The notes: generated from the letters alone by a model not told the origin. A DNA stretch of 11,136 nucleotides from Christiangramia sp. (GCA_024635735.1 JAGXII010000209.1:1-11136); one strand, 5' to 3'. Numbered from the stretch's first letter, positions 1-8,081 are shown. A program made the numbers and translations.

Positions 1-1127
1 GGGATATGCACGTTCACTTTAGAGGCGGAGATTTATTAATAAATGAGAATAAAGATTTTCTTCCGCTTTTTCTTTCCTATGGAATCACGACGGTGAGAGA
101 TGCGGGAGGTGACATTACACCTGCAGTACTTAGATGGCGTAAAAATATTAATAACGGCGAAATAGACGGACCCAGAATTTTTACTTCGGGACCAAAGCTG
201 GATGGAAAAGATCCTGCCTGGCCCGGTTCCATTATCGTTAACAATAAGGAAGATGCAAGCTCAGCACTGGATTCTCTTGAAAAGTTAAATGTAGATTATG
301 TGAAAATGTATGATGGCAGCCTCACTCCTGAAAATTATTATGCCATTATTCAGGAAGCTGAAAAAAGAAAAATGAAGATCACAGGGCATATGCCGCTTTC
401 AGCTAATTTTTTAACCGGTATTGGTTATGGACTCGATGGCACGGAACATATGTATTATGTGATAAAAGCCTGTTCTCCAAAAGCCGACAGTCTGGCTAAA
501 TCAGGTCGTGGTTACGGAATGATGGAAGAACTTATAGACTCCTATGACCCTAATCTTGCAAACAAGGTTTTTTCAAAAATGAAAATTCAAAAAGTGAGTA
601 TCACTCCTACCCTTCATATTGGCAAGACACTGGCTCATTTAACAGATACCGACCACTCAAAAGATAAAACGCTCTCATATATAGGTAAAGGCATTCAGGA
701 TACTTATAAAGGAAGGGTTGAAAGTGCTAAAAGAGCCAGAGCTTCAGGAAACAAAATGAGAGAAAAGACCGAAAAACTCAGTGCTTCCATGATTGTTCCT
801 ATGTATAAAGCCGGAGTAAACATCGTTGCCGGATCTGACTCGGGAGCCTTTAATTCATTCGTATATCCCGGTGAATCTTTACATGCCGAACTTCAGGAAC
901 TGGTGAATGCAGGTCTCACTCCGCAGGAAGCTCTAACAACTTCTATTATCAATGGTCCGAAATTCTTTGAACTCACCAAATATTACGGAAGTCTTGAAAA
1001 GGGAAAAATAGGGGATATAATTGTTCTGGAAAAGAATCCGCTGGAAGACATAAAAAATACCCGGAGCATAAAAACTATCATTAAAAATAATAAGATCTAC
1101 ACTCCGGATGATTTACTGGATGATTAA
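1..1127 (+). CDS. Metal-dependent amidohydrolase, 5'-truncated by the window edge
   Basis: This is the C-terminal part of an amidohydrolase-superfamily hydrolase (imidazolonepropionase/peptidase-like branch). The reading frame is open from base 3, where codon GAT precedes an internal ATG at 6, giving D-M-H-V-H. This is the N-terminal HxH metal motif that normally follows a small beta domain, so the true start and any signal peptide lie to the left and the ATG at 6 is not the start. Counting from that Met, the usual catalytic series follows in order: VKMYDG with Lys100 (candidate carboxylated lysine), TGHMP with His128, GTEH with His148, and AGSDSGA with Asp278. The end has the common GSLEKGKIGDIIVL segment that returns to the beta domain. 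Family members hydrolyse cyclic amides or peptides; the substrate cannot be told from this sequence. It ends 9 bases before the convergent barrel gene, and no terminator is visible between them. Confidence 0.88.
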   Translation, partial: DMHVHFRGGDLLINENKDFLPLFLSYGITTVRDAGGDITPAVLRWRKNINNGEIDGPRIFTSGPKLDGKDPAWPGSIIVNNKEDASSALDSLEKLNVDYVKMYDGSLTPENYYAIIQEAEKRKMKITGHMPLSANFLTGIGYGLDGTEHMYYVIKACSPKADSLAKSGRGYGMMEELIDSYDPNLANKVFSKMKIQKVSITPTLHIGKTLAHLTDTDHSKDKTLSYIGKGIQDTYKGRVESAKRARASGNKMREKTEKLSASMIVPMYKAGVNIVAGSDSGAFNSFVYPGESLHAELQELVNAGLTPQEALTTSIINGPKFFELTKYYGSLEKGKIGDIIVLEKNPLEDIKNTRSIKTIIKNNKIYTPDDLLDD

Positions 1128-1136
1128 GAATTTCTC

Positions 1137-2858
1137 TTAAAAATCAAATTTATAAGTAGCTCCGGCTAATACCTGGATTCCCTGAACATCATAATCCATC
1201 CATTTCTGGTAGTTATTGTTCAAAAGGTTACTTCCTTTTACAAAGGCAGAAAGTTGCTCATTAAAGCGATAACCCAAATGCGCGTTAATGTCAAAATAGC
1301 TATCCAGCGTAACAGTTTCCGGTGCCGTAGAAAGGCTGATGGAACGATATTGATCATAGCGTTCACCTACATAGAATAGATTTGCTCCGGTATACCATTT
1401 TTCAGTGATTTGATAATCGGCATTCAAACTTGCCTTCATAGTTGGCAAATTCCAGGCTTCCACCTGTTCATCGGTTTTATAATCGAAGAATTGCCCGTTG
1501 ATACCTAACCTGAAATTACGGTTTACATCCACGTTTAATTCCGCATAAAAAGAAAGGGTTTTCACATCATCATAGACCACATCAAAACTATTTCCATAAG
1601 TATAGCTTTCCCCTTCAAGTACAGACGCGTCATAATTTCTTCGGAACAAAGCTTTATTGAATTGAGACTGGTAGCTTCCTCTTAAATTATAAGAAACCGC
1701 ATTGCTCAGCTTACCTTTACCTCCCAGGTAACCATTATACTCATTATCTGTAGGTTTAATCATCAAGGTTGGTGATACATAAGGATTCTTTTGATAGAAA
1801 TCATAATAGGTATTTTGATCCAGACCTCCGTCAAGACCAGCGTATGCCGTGAAATAATCACCTGCCAGGCGGTAACTTGCCGAAACTGCCGGATAGATAT
1901 AAAAGCTGTTATCGCTCTCTTCCATGTCCATTCCATAGACGAAATTCACACCAAGGTTAACACTTAGATCATCCCTAAGTATTAATAAACTCGGGGTGAA
2001 ATTAAAATTGAGAAAAGTATAGTCATAAGCATTTCCCGAAACGTATCCCTGGTCAAAAGTGCCATTTACGATATCGGCTCCTATTTTGGTGGATATTAGC
2101 TCGTCTGCTATATTCACTTCAAAAAGTCCTTCTGCATTAAAGTGATTTTCAGCAGTTCCATAATCGTCACCAGAGTGACGAAAACGGGCCTTGGCCTTAT
2201 CAAAGAATGAATCGTATAATTCTATATCACTCCCGAGGTAAACGGAATAAAAATTATGTGCCGGGTCTAAAGCCGCAAGCTGTGAATCTTCCAGAATGTT
2301 ATTTTCCGGTAACCCATACCAGTTAAAAAGCTGATGCTCTCCTCCTACCTCAGCCTTCCAGCTCAAATCCCTGTTACGTGTGGTGTAATTAAGGTTGAGT
2401 TCTGTATCATAGAATTTATCATCCAGCTCAACTCCTTTAATTCCTCCCTGAGAAGAATTATGCGTGAGGAAAATTCCAAAATTACTACTTCTGTCTATTT
2501 CCAGATTGGAATAGAATTCAGCAAGTACATTAGAATAATTTCCAAAGCCTAGCGTGGCATAATTATCATAAATCTTAGGAGGGCGTTCTCTTTCTACCGT
2601 TGTCGCCCTTCCCTTAGCCGGGGTAAAAGTGGAGGCAACAGGAACTGAAAAAATAGAATATTTCACTTCTTTTTTCTGAAGACTTACAGAATCATTCCTG
2701 TTTGGGGTCTGCCTAATCTTACTCGCATCTCTTACTGACGGAGTGTAAGGCTTAACTACAGTAACCGTTTCGCTTCCTAAAGGATCCTGGGCATAAAGGA
2801 TCCCGCTAAATATAAACAGACTACAAAACAGACTTTTCTTGATCGATTTAAATCGCAT
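1137..2858 (-). CDS. Plug-less TonB-receptor-like outer-membrane beta-barrel protein
   Basis: A 573-residue predicted outer-membrane protein. Residues 1-23 form a signal peptide (basic start, hydrophobic core, cleavage likely after LYA, giving mature QDP). Residues 30-35 (ETVTVV) resemble a TonB box and are followed by a basic, proline-rich stretch, VKPYTPSVRDASKIR. From about residue 98 the protein is continuous alternating beta-strand sequence rich in Tyr, Asn, Asp and Gly. It contains TonB-receptor-like C-terminal strands, including LNAHLGYRFNEQLSAFVKGSN-type hairpins and a final YKFDF with terminal Phe, the usual barrel insertion signal. Only about 70 residues separate the signal peptide from the barrel, so the roughly 120-residue plug of a true TonB-dependent transporter is missing. 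It starts 26 bases after the TPR gene on the same strand and is probably co-transcribed. There is no clear Shine-Dalgarno, as usual in Bacteroidota. The ligand or role is unknown; databases may call it a TonB-dependent receptor. Confidence 0.82.
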   Translation of the reverse strand: MRFKSIKKSLFCSLFIFSGILYAQDPLGSETVTVVKPYTPSVRDASKIRQTPNRNDSVSLQKKEVKYSIFSVPVASTFTPAKGRATTVERERPPKIYDNYATLGFGNYSNVLAEFYSNLEIDRSSNFGIFLTHNSSQGGIKGVELDDKFYDTELNLNYTTRNRDLSWKAEVGGEHQLFNWYGLPENNILEDSQLAALDPAHNFYSVYLGSDIELYDSFFDKAKARFRHSGDDYGTAENHFNAEGLFEVNIADELISTKIGADIVNGTFDQGYVSGNAYDYTFLNFNFTPSLLILRDDLSVNLGVNFVYGMDMEESDNSFYIYPAVSASYRLAGDYFTAYAGLDGGLDQNTYYDFYQKNPYVSPTLMIKPTDNEYNGYLGGKGKLSNAVSYNLRGSYQSQFNKALFRRNYDASVLEGESYTYGNSFDVVYDDVKTLSFYAELNVDVNRNFRLGINGQFFDYKTDEQVEAWNLPTMKASLNADYQITEKWYTGANLFYVGERYDQYRSISLSTAPETVTLDSYFDINAHLGYRFNEQLSAFVKGSNLLNNNYQKWMDYDVQGIQVLAGATYKFDF

Positions 2859-2884
2859 ATAGCAGTGAATCTATTAGATTAAGT

Positions 2885-5800
2885 TTAGTTATTTGTTTCA
2901 ACGGAAGAGTTAGTTTTCGCTTCCTGGGCTTTGATTTTGGCTAATTCAGCTTTAGCTTCCTGAACAATTTCAGGAAAATTCTGGAAATTTTTTATCACGT
3001 TATCCAAAATATAAGTCGCCTGATAGGCATCGTCCAGCGCATAAAAGTTTTTGGCCATAAGGAGAAGTCCTTTTGCTCCCCATTCTTTATAACCTGAAAA
3101 ATCTTTTGCAAGGATCTGGACCGCGGCATTGGAAGCTTCATAATTACCATCCTTATTTTTAAAATAAGCATCATAATAAAGGGCTTCAGCCGCCAGTTCT
3201 CCCTTCGCGGTTTTCTGAACTTCTTTGTAAGCAGCACGTGCTTTAGTACTATTTCCTGATTTTATAGCGGCTCTGGCCACCATTACGCGGGCATCGTTGC
3301 GCGCTTCTTCTTCAGAACTTGGATTATTAAGCACTTTCTCAGCATATTCATTCGCTTTGGCGAAGTTGCCTGTCTCGAAATAAGATTTCATAAGATTTGA
3401 CTGTGCGAATACAACATTCTGATTATTATCGGCTTGTTTTTCGAGCTTTTCAAGAAGCGGTAATGCCTGAGTATAATTCATCTTTTCAAGATATATCTGT
3501 GACAATCTCGCCAGTGCCTGTTCAGAAAATTCATTCTTCGGCTTGGAGGTCACATATTGAAAATAAGGTATAGATTTTTCAACTTTTCCATCACGATAAT
3601 ACAACTGAGCCAGATAGAAATTAGCGTTTATAGAATGTATTCCGTTAGGGAATTGCTGGACATATTTTTCAAAATTGGAAATGGCTTTTTCAGTATTGTT
3701 ATTCATATACTGATTTTCCGCAGCTTCATACGTGGTGTTGTCAAGATCTGCATCACTCACTTCTACAAAATCAATATTTCTAACCCAGCTGGCATATTCG
3801 TCTGTACGGCCAAGATCTACGTAAACATTCCTGGCAGAGGAAACAGCCTGTTTAGCTTCAGGAGTATTGGGATAATCGGCAACAACTTTTCTAAGTCTCT
3901 CCAGTGCCTTATTACCCTCATTCTGGTTATAGTAAATAAGTCCCTGTCTCAACATAGCCTTAGGTACCAATGCGCTTTGAGGCACATCGCGGATCAAGCG
4001 GCTATAAGCCTGTATGGCCTGCGAGGTATTATTCGCGGCTACATACGTATTCCCAAGTTCATACATCGCGTCATCGCGGTAAGGAGACCTTGGATACTTA
4101 TTCATAAAACTATTAAGTTCCTGAATTTTGGTATCATTTCTATCCAAAAAACCATAGCTGATCGCTTTCTGAAAAGCCGCATAATCTGCATTGCTCACTC
4201 CGTTATCGATCGCTTTTTGATAAGCTTCCATGGCAGGCCAGTACTGACTGGTAACGTAATAGGTATCTCCCAGTCTTAAAAGCGCATCATTCTTTCGGGC
4301 TCCTTCGGCATTTGAACTGGAAGCATAAGACTTAAAGTAATTTACTGCCTGCGAATAATCGTTCTTTTTGAAATAGGCATATCCTATATTATAATCCAGA
4401 TCCTCATATTCATCAGTATTTCTGGCAGCACTCATCCCTTTGAATTCACGATACCCCAGAAGGGCGTCGTCCATACGGTTTACATTATATTCACTTTCGG
4501 CTTTCCAGAAGGTAGCTTTCGCGGTGATTTGCTGATCTCTTGGTTCTTTTAAAGCCTTATCGAAATTCTCCATCGCGGCGTAATAATCTCCTGCTTCGTA
4601 TAATTCCAGTCCGTAGAAATAAGCGACTTTTTGATAAGCCTGCTTATCGCTGAAATTGCGATTGTTTTCCAGTAATCTCATCGCCTCTTCATAATTCTTT
4701 GAGGTGATAAAAGAGTCTATAAGAAGGGTTTCCATTTCCTGCTTATTTGCAGAATCTGGATATTTATTTAAATAATTGATAATTACCTGAGACGGACTTT
4801 CATAAGAGTTCCCTATCTCATAGCTCAGTTTGGCATAATTGAGTAAAGCGTCTTCCTGAATTTTCGCATCAAAATCCATTTCACTGGCATTTTTAAACGC
4901 GTTTAAAGCCTGTTGCTTCTGTCCGGATTCCAGGTAAGACTGTGCGAGGTGATAATAGGCATTCTGTGCGATCGCATTCTTACCATCTACAATCTTATTA
5001 AATTCATTAATCGCGGCGTCATAATTCCCCTGTTTGTAATAGGCATAACCTAACTGGTAATAATCGGTATTATTCCATTTTCCGCGTAATCCCTGGTATT
5101 CTTTTAAATATGGAATCGCTTCTTCATATTTTCCTAAGTTGAAATAACTTTCACCTATGATCTTATTCAATTCAGAAATTTCCTGCCTGTTAGCAGTTGG
5201 GAGCTGCTCGAGGCCTTGTTCTATTGCTTTTTCAAAGTTCCCAAGCTTAAAATTCATATCTGCCTGGAAATAGGAAAGGTCTTCAGAATAACGGTCGTTT
5301 CCTTTTACTTCTTCAAAGTATTCATTGGCTTCTTCATAATCGTCTCCTTCGTAAGCTATATACCCTAAATAATATTTAGCCTGAGAACCGTATTCTTTAG
5401 AATCACGAACTCTTTCAAAATAGGTTTGAGCCTTTTCCTTATCGTTGGAACGGAAATAAGCATAACCGTTATTGAAGTAAAATCGTTCGCGATCTTTACG
5501 GCTCATCGCATTTTCATCCACGCGATCATACCATCTCCTGGAAAGTGCATATTTTCCAGTCTGGAAATAATAATCGGCAACATCCAGGTAAGCTGAATTT
5601 GTCTTGGTACTGGTAGGGTAATGAGTTACAAAATTCTCCATTAGCCTGTCGGCTCCAGGCTGATTAAGTCGCACAGCGGCATTCGCAATGTAATAGGCCG
5701 CGTCTCCCTTGATCTTCTCATCCTTGGTTTCTTCTTTCACTTCAGAAAAAAGATTTTGAGCAGCCAGATATTGCTCATTATTATACAACGCCAGTGCACG

Positions 5801-5905
5801 ATTAAAATCGACCAGCTCGTTGGTATAAGCAGCAGATTGCTGACAAATGGCGGAAAATGAGAACGATATGAAAACGACTAGCAGAAAAGCTTTCTTAAGT
5901 GTCAT
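2885..5905 (-). CDS. Large exported tetratricopeptide-repeat protein
   Basis: A 1006-residue protein built almost entirely of TPR units. Residues 1 to about 22 are a signal peptide (MTLKK, then a hydrophobic core ending SAICQQ). The Cys near the end is not in a good lipobox because Ile precedes it, so I favour a soluble or peripheral periplasmic product over a lipoprotein. From about residue 30 to 985, helix-pair repeats follow one another, with typical A/Y/F/G positions such as YYQLGYAYYKQGNYDAAI, AMYELGNTYVAANNTSQAI and ANFYLAQLYYRDGKVEKSI. No catalytic domain is visible. TPR solenoids bind proteins, so a scaffold or envelope-assembly role is likely, plausibly with the barrel protein encoded 26 bases downstream. 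The start is supported by the signal peptide and by a -7-like box about 24 bases upstream. The long open frame on the opposite strand within this gene is a composition shadow. Confidence 0.85.
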   Translation of the reverse strand: MTLKKAFLLVVFISFSFSAICQQSAAYTNELVDFNRALALYNNEQYLAAQNLFSEVKEETKDEKIKGDAAYYIANAAVRLNQPGADRLMENFVTHYPTSTKTNSAYLDVADYYFQTGKYALSRRWYDRVDENAMSRKDRERFYFNNGYAYFRSNDKEKAQTYFERVRDSKEYGSQAKYYLGYIAYEGDDYEEANEYFEEVKGNDRYSEDLSYFQADMNFKLGNFEKAIEQGLEQLPTANRQEISELNKIIGESYFNLGKYEEAIPYLKEYQGLRGKWNNTDYYQLGYAYYKQGNYDAAINEFNKIVDGKNAIAQNAYYHLAQSYLESGQKQQALNAFKNASEMDFDAKIQEDALLNYAKLSYEIGNSYESPSQVIINYLNKYPDSANKQEMETLLIDSFITSKNYEEAMRLLENNRNFSDKQAYQKVAYFYGLELYEAGDYYAAMENFDKALKEPRDQQITAKATFWKAESEYNVNRMDDALLGYREFKGMSAARNTDEYEDLDYNIGYAYFKKNDYSQAVNYFKSYASSSNAEGARKNDALLRLGDTYYVTSQYWPAMEAYQKAIDNGVSNADYAAFQKAISYGFLDRNDTKIQELNSFMNKYPRSPYRDDAMYELGNTYVAANNTSQAIQAYSRLIRDVPQSALVPKAMLRQGLIYYNQNEGNKALERLRKVVADYPNTPEAKQAVSSARNVYVDLGRTDEYASWVRNIDFVEVSDADLDNTTYEAAENQYMNNNTEKAISNFEKYVQQFPNGIHSINANFYLAQLYYRDGKVEKSIPYFQYVTSKPKNEFSEQALARLSQIYLEKMNYTQALPLLEKLEKQADNNQNVVFAQSNLMKSYFETGNFAKANEYAEKVLNNPSSEEEARNDARVMVARAAIKSGNSTKARAAYKEVQKTAKGELAAEALYYDAYFKNKDGNYEASNAAVQILAKDFSGYKEWGAKGLLLMAKNFYALDDAYQATYILDNVIKNFQNFPEIVQEAKAELAKIKAQEAKTNSSVETNN

Positions 5906-5928
5906 TTATTGTGTTTTAGATTGGAATT

Positions 5929-5936
5929 CAAAGATA
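5929..5936 (-). promoter_or_regulatory. Probable -7 box of the TPR/barrel operon
   Basis: On the minus strand this reads TATCTTTG, an exact match to the Bacteroidota -7 consensus TAnnTTTG. It lies 23 bases before the TPR start codon, so transcription would begin with a leader of roughly 15-20 bases. No convincing TTG -33 element is seen at the expected distance; instead that position falls on the left arm of the inverted repeat at 5955-5965. Confidence 0.5.
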
Positions 5937-5954
5937 ATTTAAAGCCTGCATCTA

Positions 5955-6059
5955 TAACGTTGATTAAGTTCTATAATTATGTTAATAGAAAAAAAAGTAC
6001 AGTATCGCCTTTTGAAAAATGTATATTTGGTAATAATTTTATAACCCGAATCAACGTTA
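5955..6059. repeat. 11-bp perfect inverted repeat in the divergent TPR/ftsE control region
   Basis: TAACGTTGATT at 5955-5965 is repeated as its exact reverse complement AATCAACGTTA at 6049-6059, with 83 bases between the arms. Each arm contains the self-complementary hexamer AACGTT. The left arm falls where the -33 region of the leftward promoter would be. The right arm is in the ftsE leader, ending 7 bases before its ATG. The ftsE -7 box lies between the arms, while the leftward -7 box lies just outside. This could be a pair of operator sites; a recombination site pair is a less likely reading. It is seen directly in the sequence; the function is inferred. Confidence 0.5.
6022..6029 (+). promoter_or_regulatory. 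Probable -7 box of ftsE
   Basis: TATATTTG matches the Bacteroidota -7 consensus TAnnTTTG exactly and lies 37 bases before the ftsE ATG, implying a leader of about 30 bases. A good TTG -33 element is not visible at the usual 18-20-base spacing (the nearest upstream TTG, at 6012-6014, is too close), so the call rests on the -7 box and position alone. Confidence 0.45.
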
Positions 6060-6066
6060 GCAATTC

Positions 6067-6750
6067 ATGCCAGAAACTGTTCTCGAATTAAAAAATGCTG
6101 CAATTTACCAGCGCGAAAGTCTTATTTTATCTGAAGTAGATGTTACCGTATACAAAGGAGATTTTGTATATCTCATTGGTAAAACCGGGACAGGAAAAAG
6201 TAGCTTCATGAAAACCCTCTATGGCGACCTGCCATTGACTGAGGGCGAAGGCCATATTGTTGATTTCAATCTCCGAACCTTAAAGGAAAAAGACGTCCCC
6301 TATCTTAGAAGAAAACTGGGAGTGGTGTTTCAGGATTTTAAATTACTTACAGATAGAAATATAAAAGACAACCTTTTATTTGTTTTGAAGGCGACAGGCT
6401 GGAAAGACAAAAAAGGGATGGATAGCAAGATCGATGAAGTTCTGGATAAGGTTGGAATGAAGACCAAAGGTTTTAAATATCCATATCAACTTTCGGGAGG
6501 AGAACAGCAACGTGTGGCTATCGCGCGCGCATTACTCAACAACCCGGAACTAATCCTTGCCGATGAACCTACCGGGAACCTGGATCCTCAAACTTCAGTA
6601 GAAGTGATGGAAGTACTGCAGGAGATAAGTAAAAATGGAAATACCATACTTATGGCTACTCACGATTATGCGCTTTTACTTAAATATCCATCTAAAACCC
6701 TAAAATGCGATGGTCAAAGGGTTTTTGAAGTGGTTCAGAAATCGGTTTAA
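6067..6750 (+). CDS. ftsE: Cell-division ABC ATP-binding protein FtsE
   Basis: A 227-residue ABC ATPase of the FtsE type, the cytoplasmic ATPase that works with the membrane protein FtsX to control cell-wall hydrolases at the division site. All nucleotide-binding elements are present: Walker A GKTGTGKS at 38-45, Q-loop Gln89 in VVFQDFKLL, signature LSGGEQQR at 142-149, Walker B LILADE at 162-167, D-loop GNLD at 170-173 and H-loop His199 in ATHD. The segment VPYLRRKLGVVFQDFKLLTD is close to the FtsE hallmark around the Q-loop (VPFLRR.IG.IFQD..LL.DR), which separates it from LolD or MacB ATPases. No ftsX lies next to it; to my knowledge Bacteroidota usually carry ftsX elsewhere. A 62-residue membrane protein starts 6 bases after the stop, so the two are likely co-transcribed. 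The start has no Shine-Dalgarno and an A/T-rich leader, normal for this phylum. Confidence 0.85.
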   Translation: MPETVLELKNAAIYQRESLILSEVDVTVYKGDFVYLIGKTGTGKSSFMKTLYGDLPLTEGEGHIVDFNLRTLKEKDVPYLRRKLGVVFQDFKLLTDRNIKDNLLFVLKATGWKDKKGMDSKIDEVLDKVGMKTKGFKYPYQLSGGEQQRVAIARALLNNPELILADEPTGNLDPQTSVEVMEVLQEISKNGNTILMATHDYALLLKYPSKTLKCDGQRVFEVVQKSV

Positions 6751-6756
6751 TAAAAA

Positions 6757-6945
6757 ATGAGAAAGATAAAATTCGCTTATTTTATAGGAATCATTGCAAT
6801 CCTACTCTTAATCTTAAATTTTATCATTGCCTATCCTGATGATTTTGACAAGGGCTTTTTTCTAAGAGCCATTGCTAATTTGATGCTAATTATATCTATG
6901 ATAATTTCTGTGAGGCATATTAAAAAACAGGATCAGAATTCTTAA
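6757..6945 (+). CDS. Small two-helix membrane protein downstream of ftsE
   Basis: A 62-residue protein I do not recognise. Residues 6-25 (AYFIGIIAILLLILNFIIAY) and about 36-52 (LRAIANLMLIISMIISV) form two strongly hydrophobic helices, joined by a short acidic loop, PDDFDKG. The N-terminus (MRKIK) and the C-terminal tail (RHIKKQDQNS) are basic, so by the positive-inside rule both ends should be cytoplasmic with the acidic loop in the periplasm. It starts 6 bases after the ftsE stop, which suggests translation coupled to ftsE. It is far too small to be FtsX (four helices plus a large periplasmic domain). Its function is unknown. Confidence 0.7.
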   Translation: MRKIKFAYFIGIIAILLLILNFIIAYPDDFDKGFFLRAIANLMLIISMIISVRHIKKQDQNS

Positions 6946-7008
6946 ATTCAGATTTAAACCAATCATAGTTTTAGCATAAAACCCTGAAGAAACATTTCAG
7001 AAAATCTT

Positions 7009-7036
7009 TTGGAAGAACGTCAATTTTGATACCTTG
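7009..7036 (+). promoter_or_regulatory. Weak candidate promoter of the polyphosphate glucokinase gene
   Basis: TTG at 7009-7011 is followed, after 18 bases, by TACCTTG at 7030-7036, an imperfect form of the Bacteroidota TAnnTTTG box. It ends 21 bases before the ATG at 7058. The 112-base gap after the previous gene makes an independent promoter plausible. A short imperfect hairpin at 6984-7000 lies just upstream. Confidence 0.3.
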
Positions 7037-7057
7037 TAATAATCTTCAAATTTTTCA

Positions 7058-7804
7058 ATGGAAATATTAGGAATAGATATTGGTGGATCCAGCTTAAAAG
7101 GAGCAGTTGTAGATACTAAAAGCGGTAAAATGATTACCGAAACCTATCGAATTCCAACCCCCGAAAACCGCGATCCTGCGGGCATCACAGAGTGCGTTAA
7201 GGAAATGCTCAGGCATTTTGATTATAAAGGTATTGTAGGATGTGGATTCCCGACAATTGTGAAAAAAGGTATTTGTAAAGACCCGGGAAATCTTAGCAGG
7301 GAATGGTTAAATGTTGATGTAGACGCACTTTTTGAAAAAGCTACGGGACAGAATTTTACCGTTATTAACGATGCCGATGCTGCAGGCCTTGCAGAAGTTA
7401 AATTTGGTGCCGGTAAAAATGAAGACGGCTTTATTTTAATGATTACAGTTGGAACTGGTTTGGGAAGTGGCGCTTATCTCCATGGACAACTAATTCCGAA
7501 TTTTGAATTAGGCCAGATTCCCTATAAGGAATATCATAAAATTGAGGATTGGGCGGCTTCTTCAGTCAAAACCAGGGAGGAACTTAGTTACAAAGACTGG
7601 GGATATCGATTCAATATTTTCTTAAACTTTGTCGAGACCATTCTAAATCCAGATGTAATTATTGTTGGAGGCGGAATTTCCAACGATTGGGATAAATTCA
7701 GGGAATTCCTGATCCTGGATACCAAAATAGTACCGGCACAGCTTAGAAATAATTCCGGAATTATGGGTGCTGCGATCGCCGCCGAAAACAAATACAGCGG
7801 ATAA
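7058..7804 (+). CDS. ppgK: Polyphosphate glucokinase (ROK family)
   Basis: A 248-residue ROK-family sugar kinase, best matching polyphosphate-dependent glucokinase, which phosphorylates glucose to glucose 6-phosphate in the cytoplasm using polyphosphate (often also ATP). Seen in order: phosphate-binding loop DIGGSSLKGA at 7-16, GCGFPTIVKKG at 61-71, NDADAAGLAEVKFGAG at 104-119 with catalytic-base candidate Asp105, GTGLGSG at 132-138, NFELGQ at 148-153, and GGGIS at 204-208. The late segment LSYKDWGYRFN followed by NPDVIIVGGG is typical of the PPGK branch. The zinc-binding CxCGxxGC motif of regulatory ROK proteins and ATP-glucokinases is absent, as expected for PPGK. Oddity: the E-x-G-H motif reads ELGQ, with Gln153 in place of the sugar-contacting His. 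The length fits PPGK (about 250-270). The stop lies 9 bases from the end of the convergent small membrane gene. Confidence 0.8.
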   Translation: MEILGIDIGGSSLKGAVVDTKSGKMITETYRIPTPENRDPAGITECVKEMLRHFDYKGIVGCGFPTIVKKGICKDPGNLSREWLNVDVDALFEKATGQNFTVINDADAAGLAEVKFGAGKNEDGFILMITVGTGLGSGAYLHGQLIPNFELGQIPYKEYHKIEDWAASSVKTREELSYKDWGYRFNIFLNFVETILNPDVIIVGGGISNDWDKFREFLILDTKIVPAQLRNNSGIMGAAIAAENKYSG

Positions 7805-7813
7805 AAATAACTT

Positions 7814-8059
7814 TTACGCCGTTTGTGTTTTCCGCTTATTAATAAAGAGATAATAGAAATTCACACTCGCAATGGCCACATTGGTAATAATCACCGGCCA
7901 GGAATCCAGCAATATTCCATAAACTACAAAGAAGAGACATCCTATGCTGTTCACGTAACGCAGGCTAATAATATTGCGCATAAGAAAAGATATCATCACA
8001 AAGAAAGAAGCCAGATATCCTATCCATTCGGTGATTGATACACCTATAAATTCTGTCAT
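7814..8059 (-). CDS. Three-helix small membrane protein, SemiSWEET/YgjV-like
   Basis: An 81-residue membrane protein with three predicted helices: about 9-27 (ITEWIGYLASFFVMISFLM), 34-51 (including YVNSIGCLFFVVYGILL) and 54-72 (WPVIITNVAIASVNFYYLF), ending in a basic tail, NKRKTQT. The IGYLASFF start, the S-I-G-C-L-F-F-V-V-Y-G middle and the N-V-A-I-A-S-V-N-F-Y-Y third helix resemble the half-transporter architecture of SemiSWEET and YgjV-like families, but the PQ pair of a classical PQ-loop is not present. Transport of a small molecule is only a guess. The gene starts about 22 bases downstream of the typA terminator's T-run on the same strand, so expression must come from read-through or from a promoter overlapping the terminator; no TAnnTTTG box is visible there. 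Confidence 0.7.
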   Translation of the reverse strand: MTEFIGVSITEWIGYLASFFVMISFLMRNIISLRYVNSIGCLFFVVYGILLDSWPVIITNVAIASVNFYYLFINKRKTQTA

Positions 8060-8081
8060 AATTCAGTTTTATTATTACTCA

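Noticed and set aside
3557..4279. 240-codon open frame on the plus strand opposite the TPR gene
   Set aside because: It lies wholly inside the convincing TPR coding sequence, has no recognisable domain and no start signals, and is explained by the codon composition of the gene on the other strand.
5909..6091. 60-codon plus-strand frame across the TPR-ftsE gap
   Set aside because: It covers the promoter region, runs into ftsE in another frame, has no good start codon and no protein-like character.
6984..7000. Possible terminator after the small ftsE-linked gene (CTGAA / TTCAG stem, then TCTTTT)
   Set aside because: The stem is only 5 A/T-rich base pairs and the T-run is broken and set back, so I do not call it.
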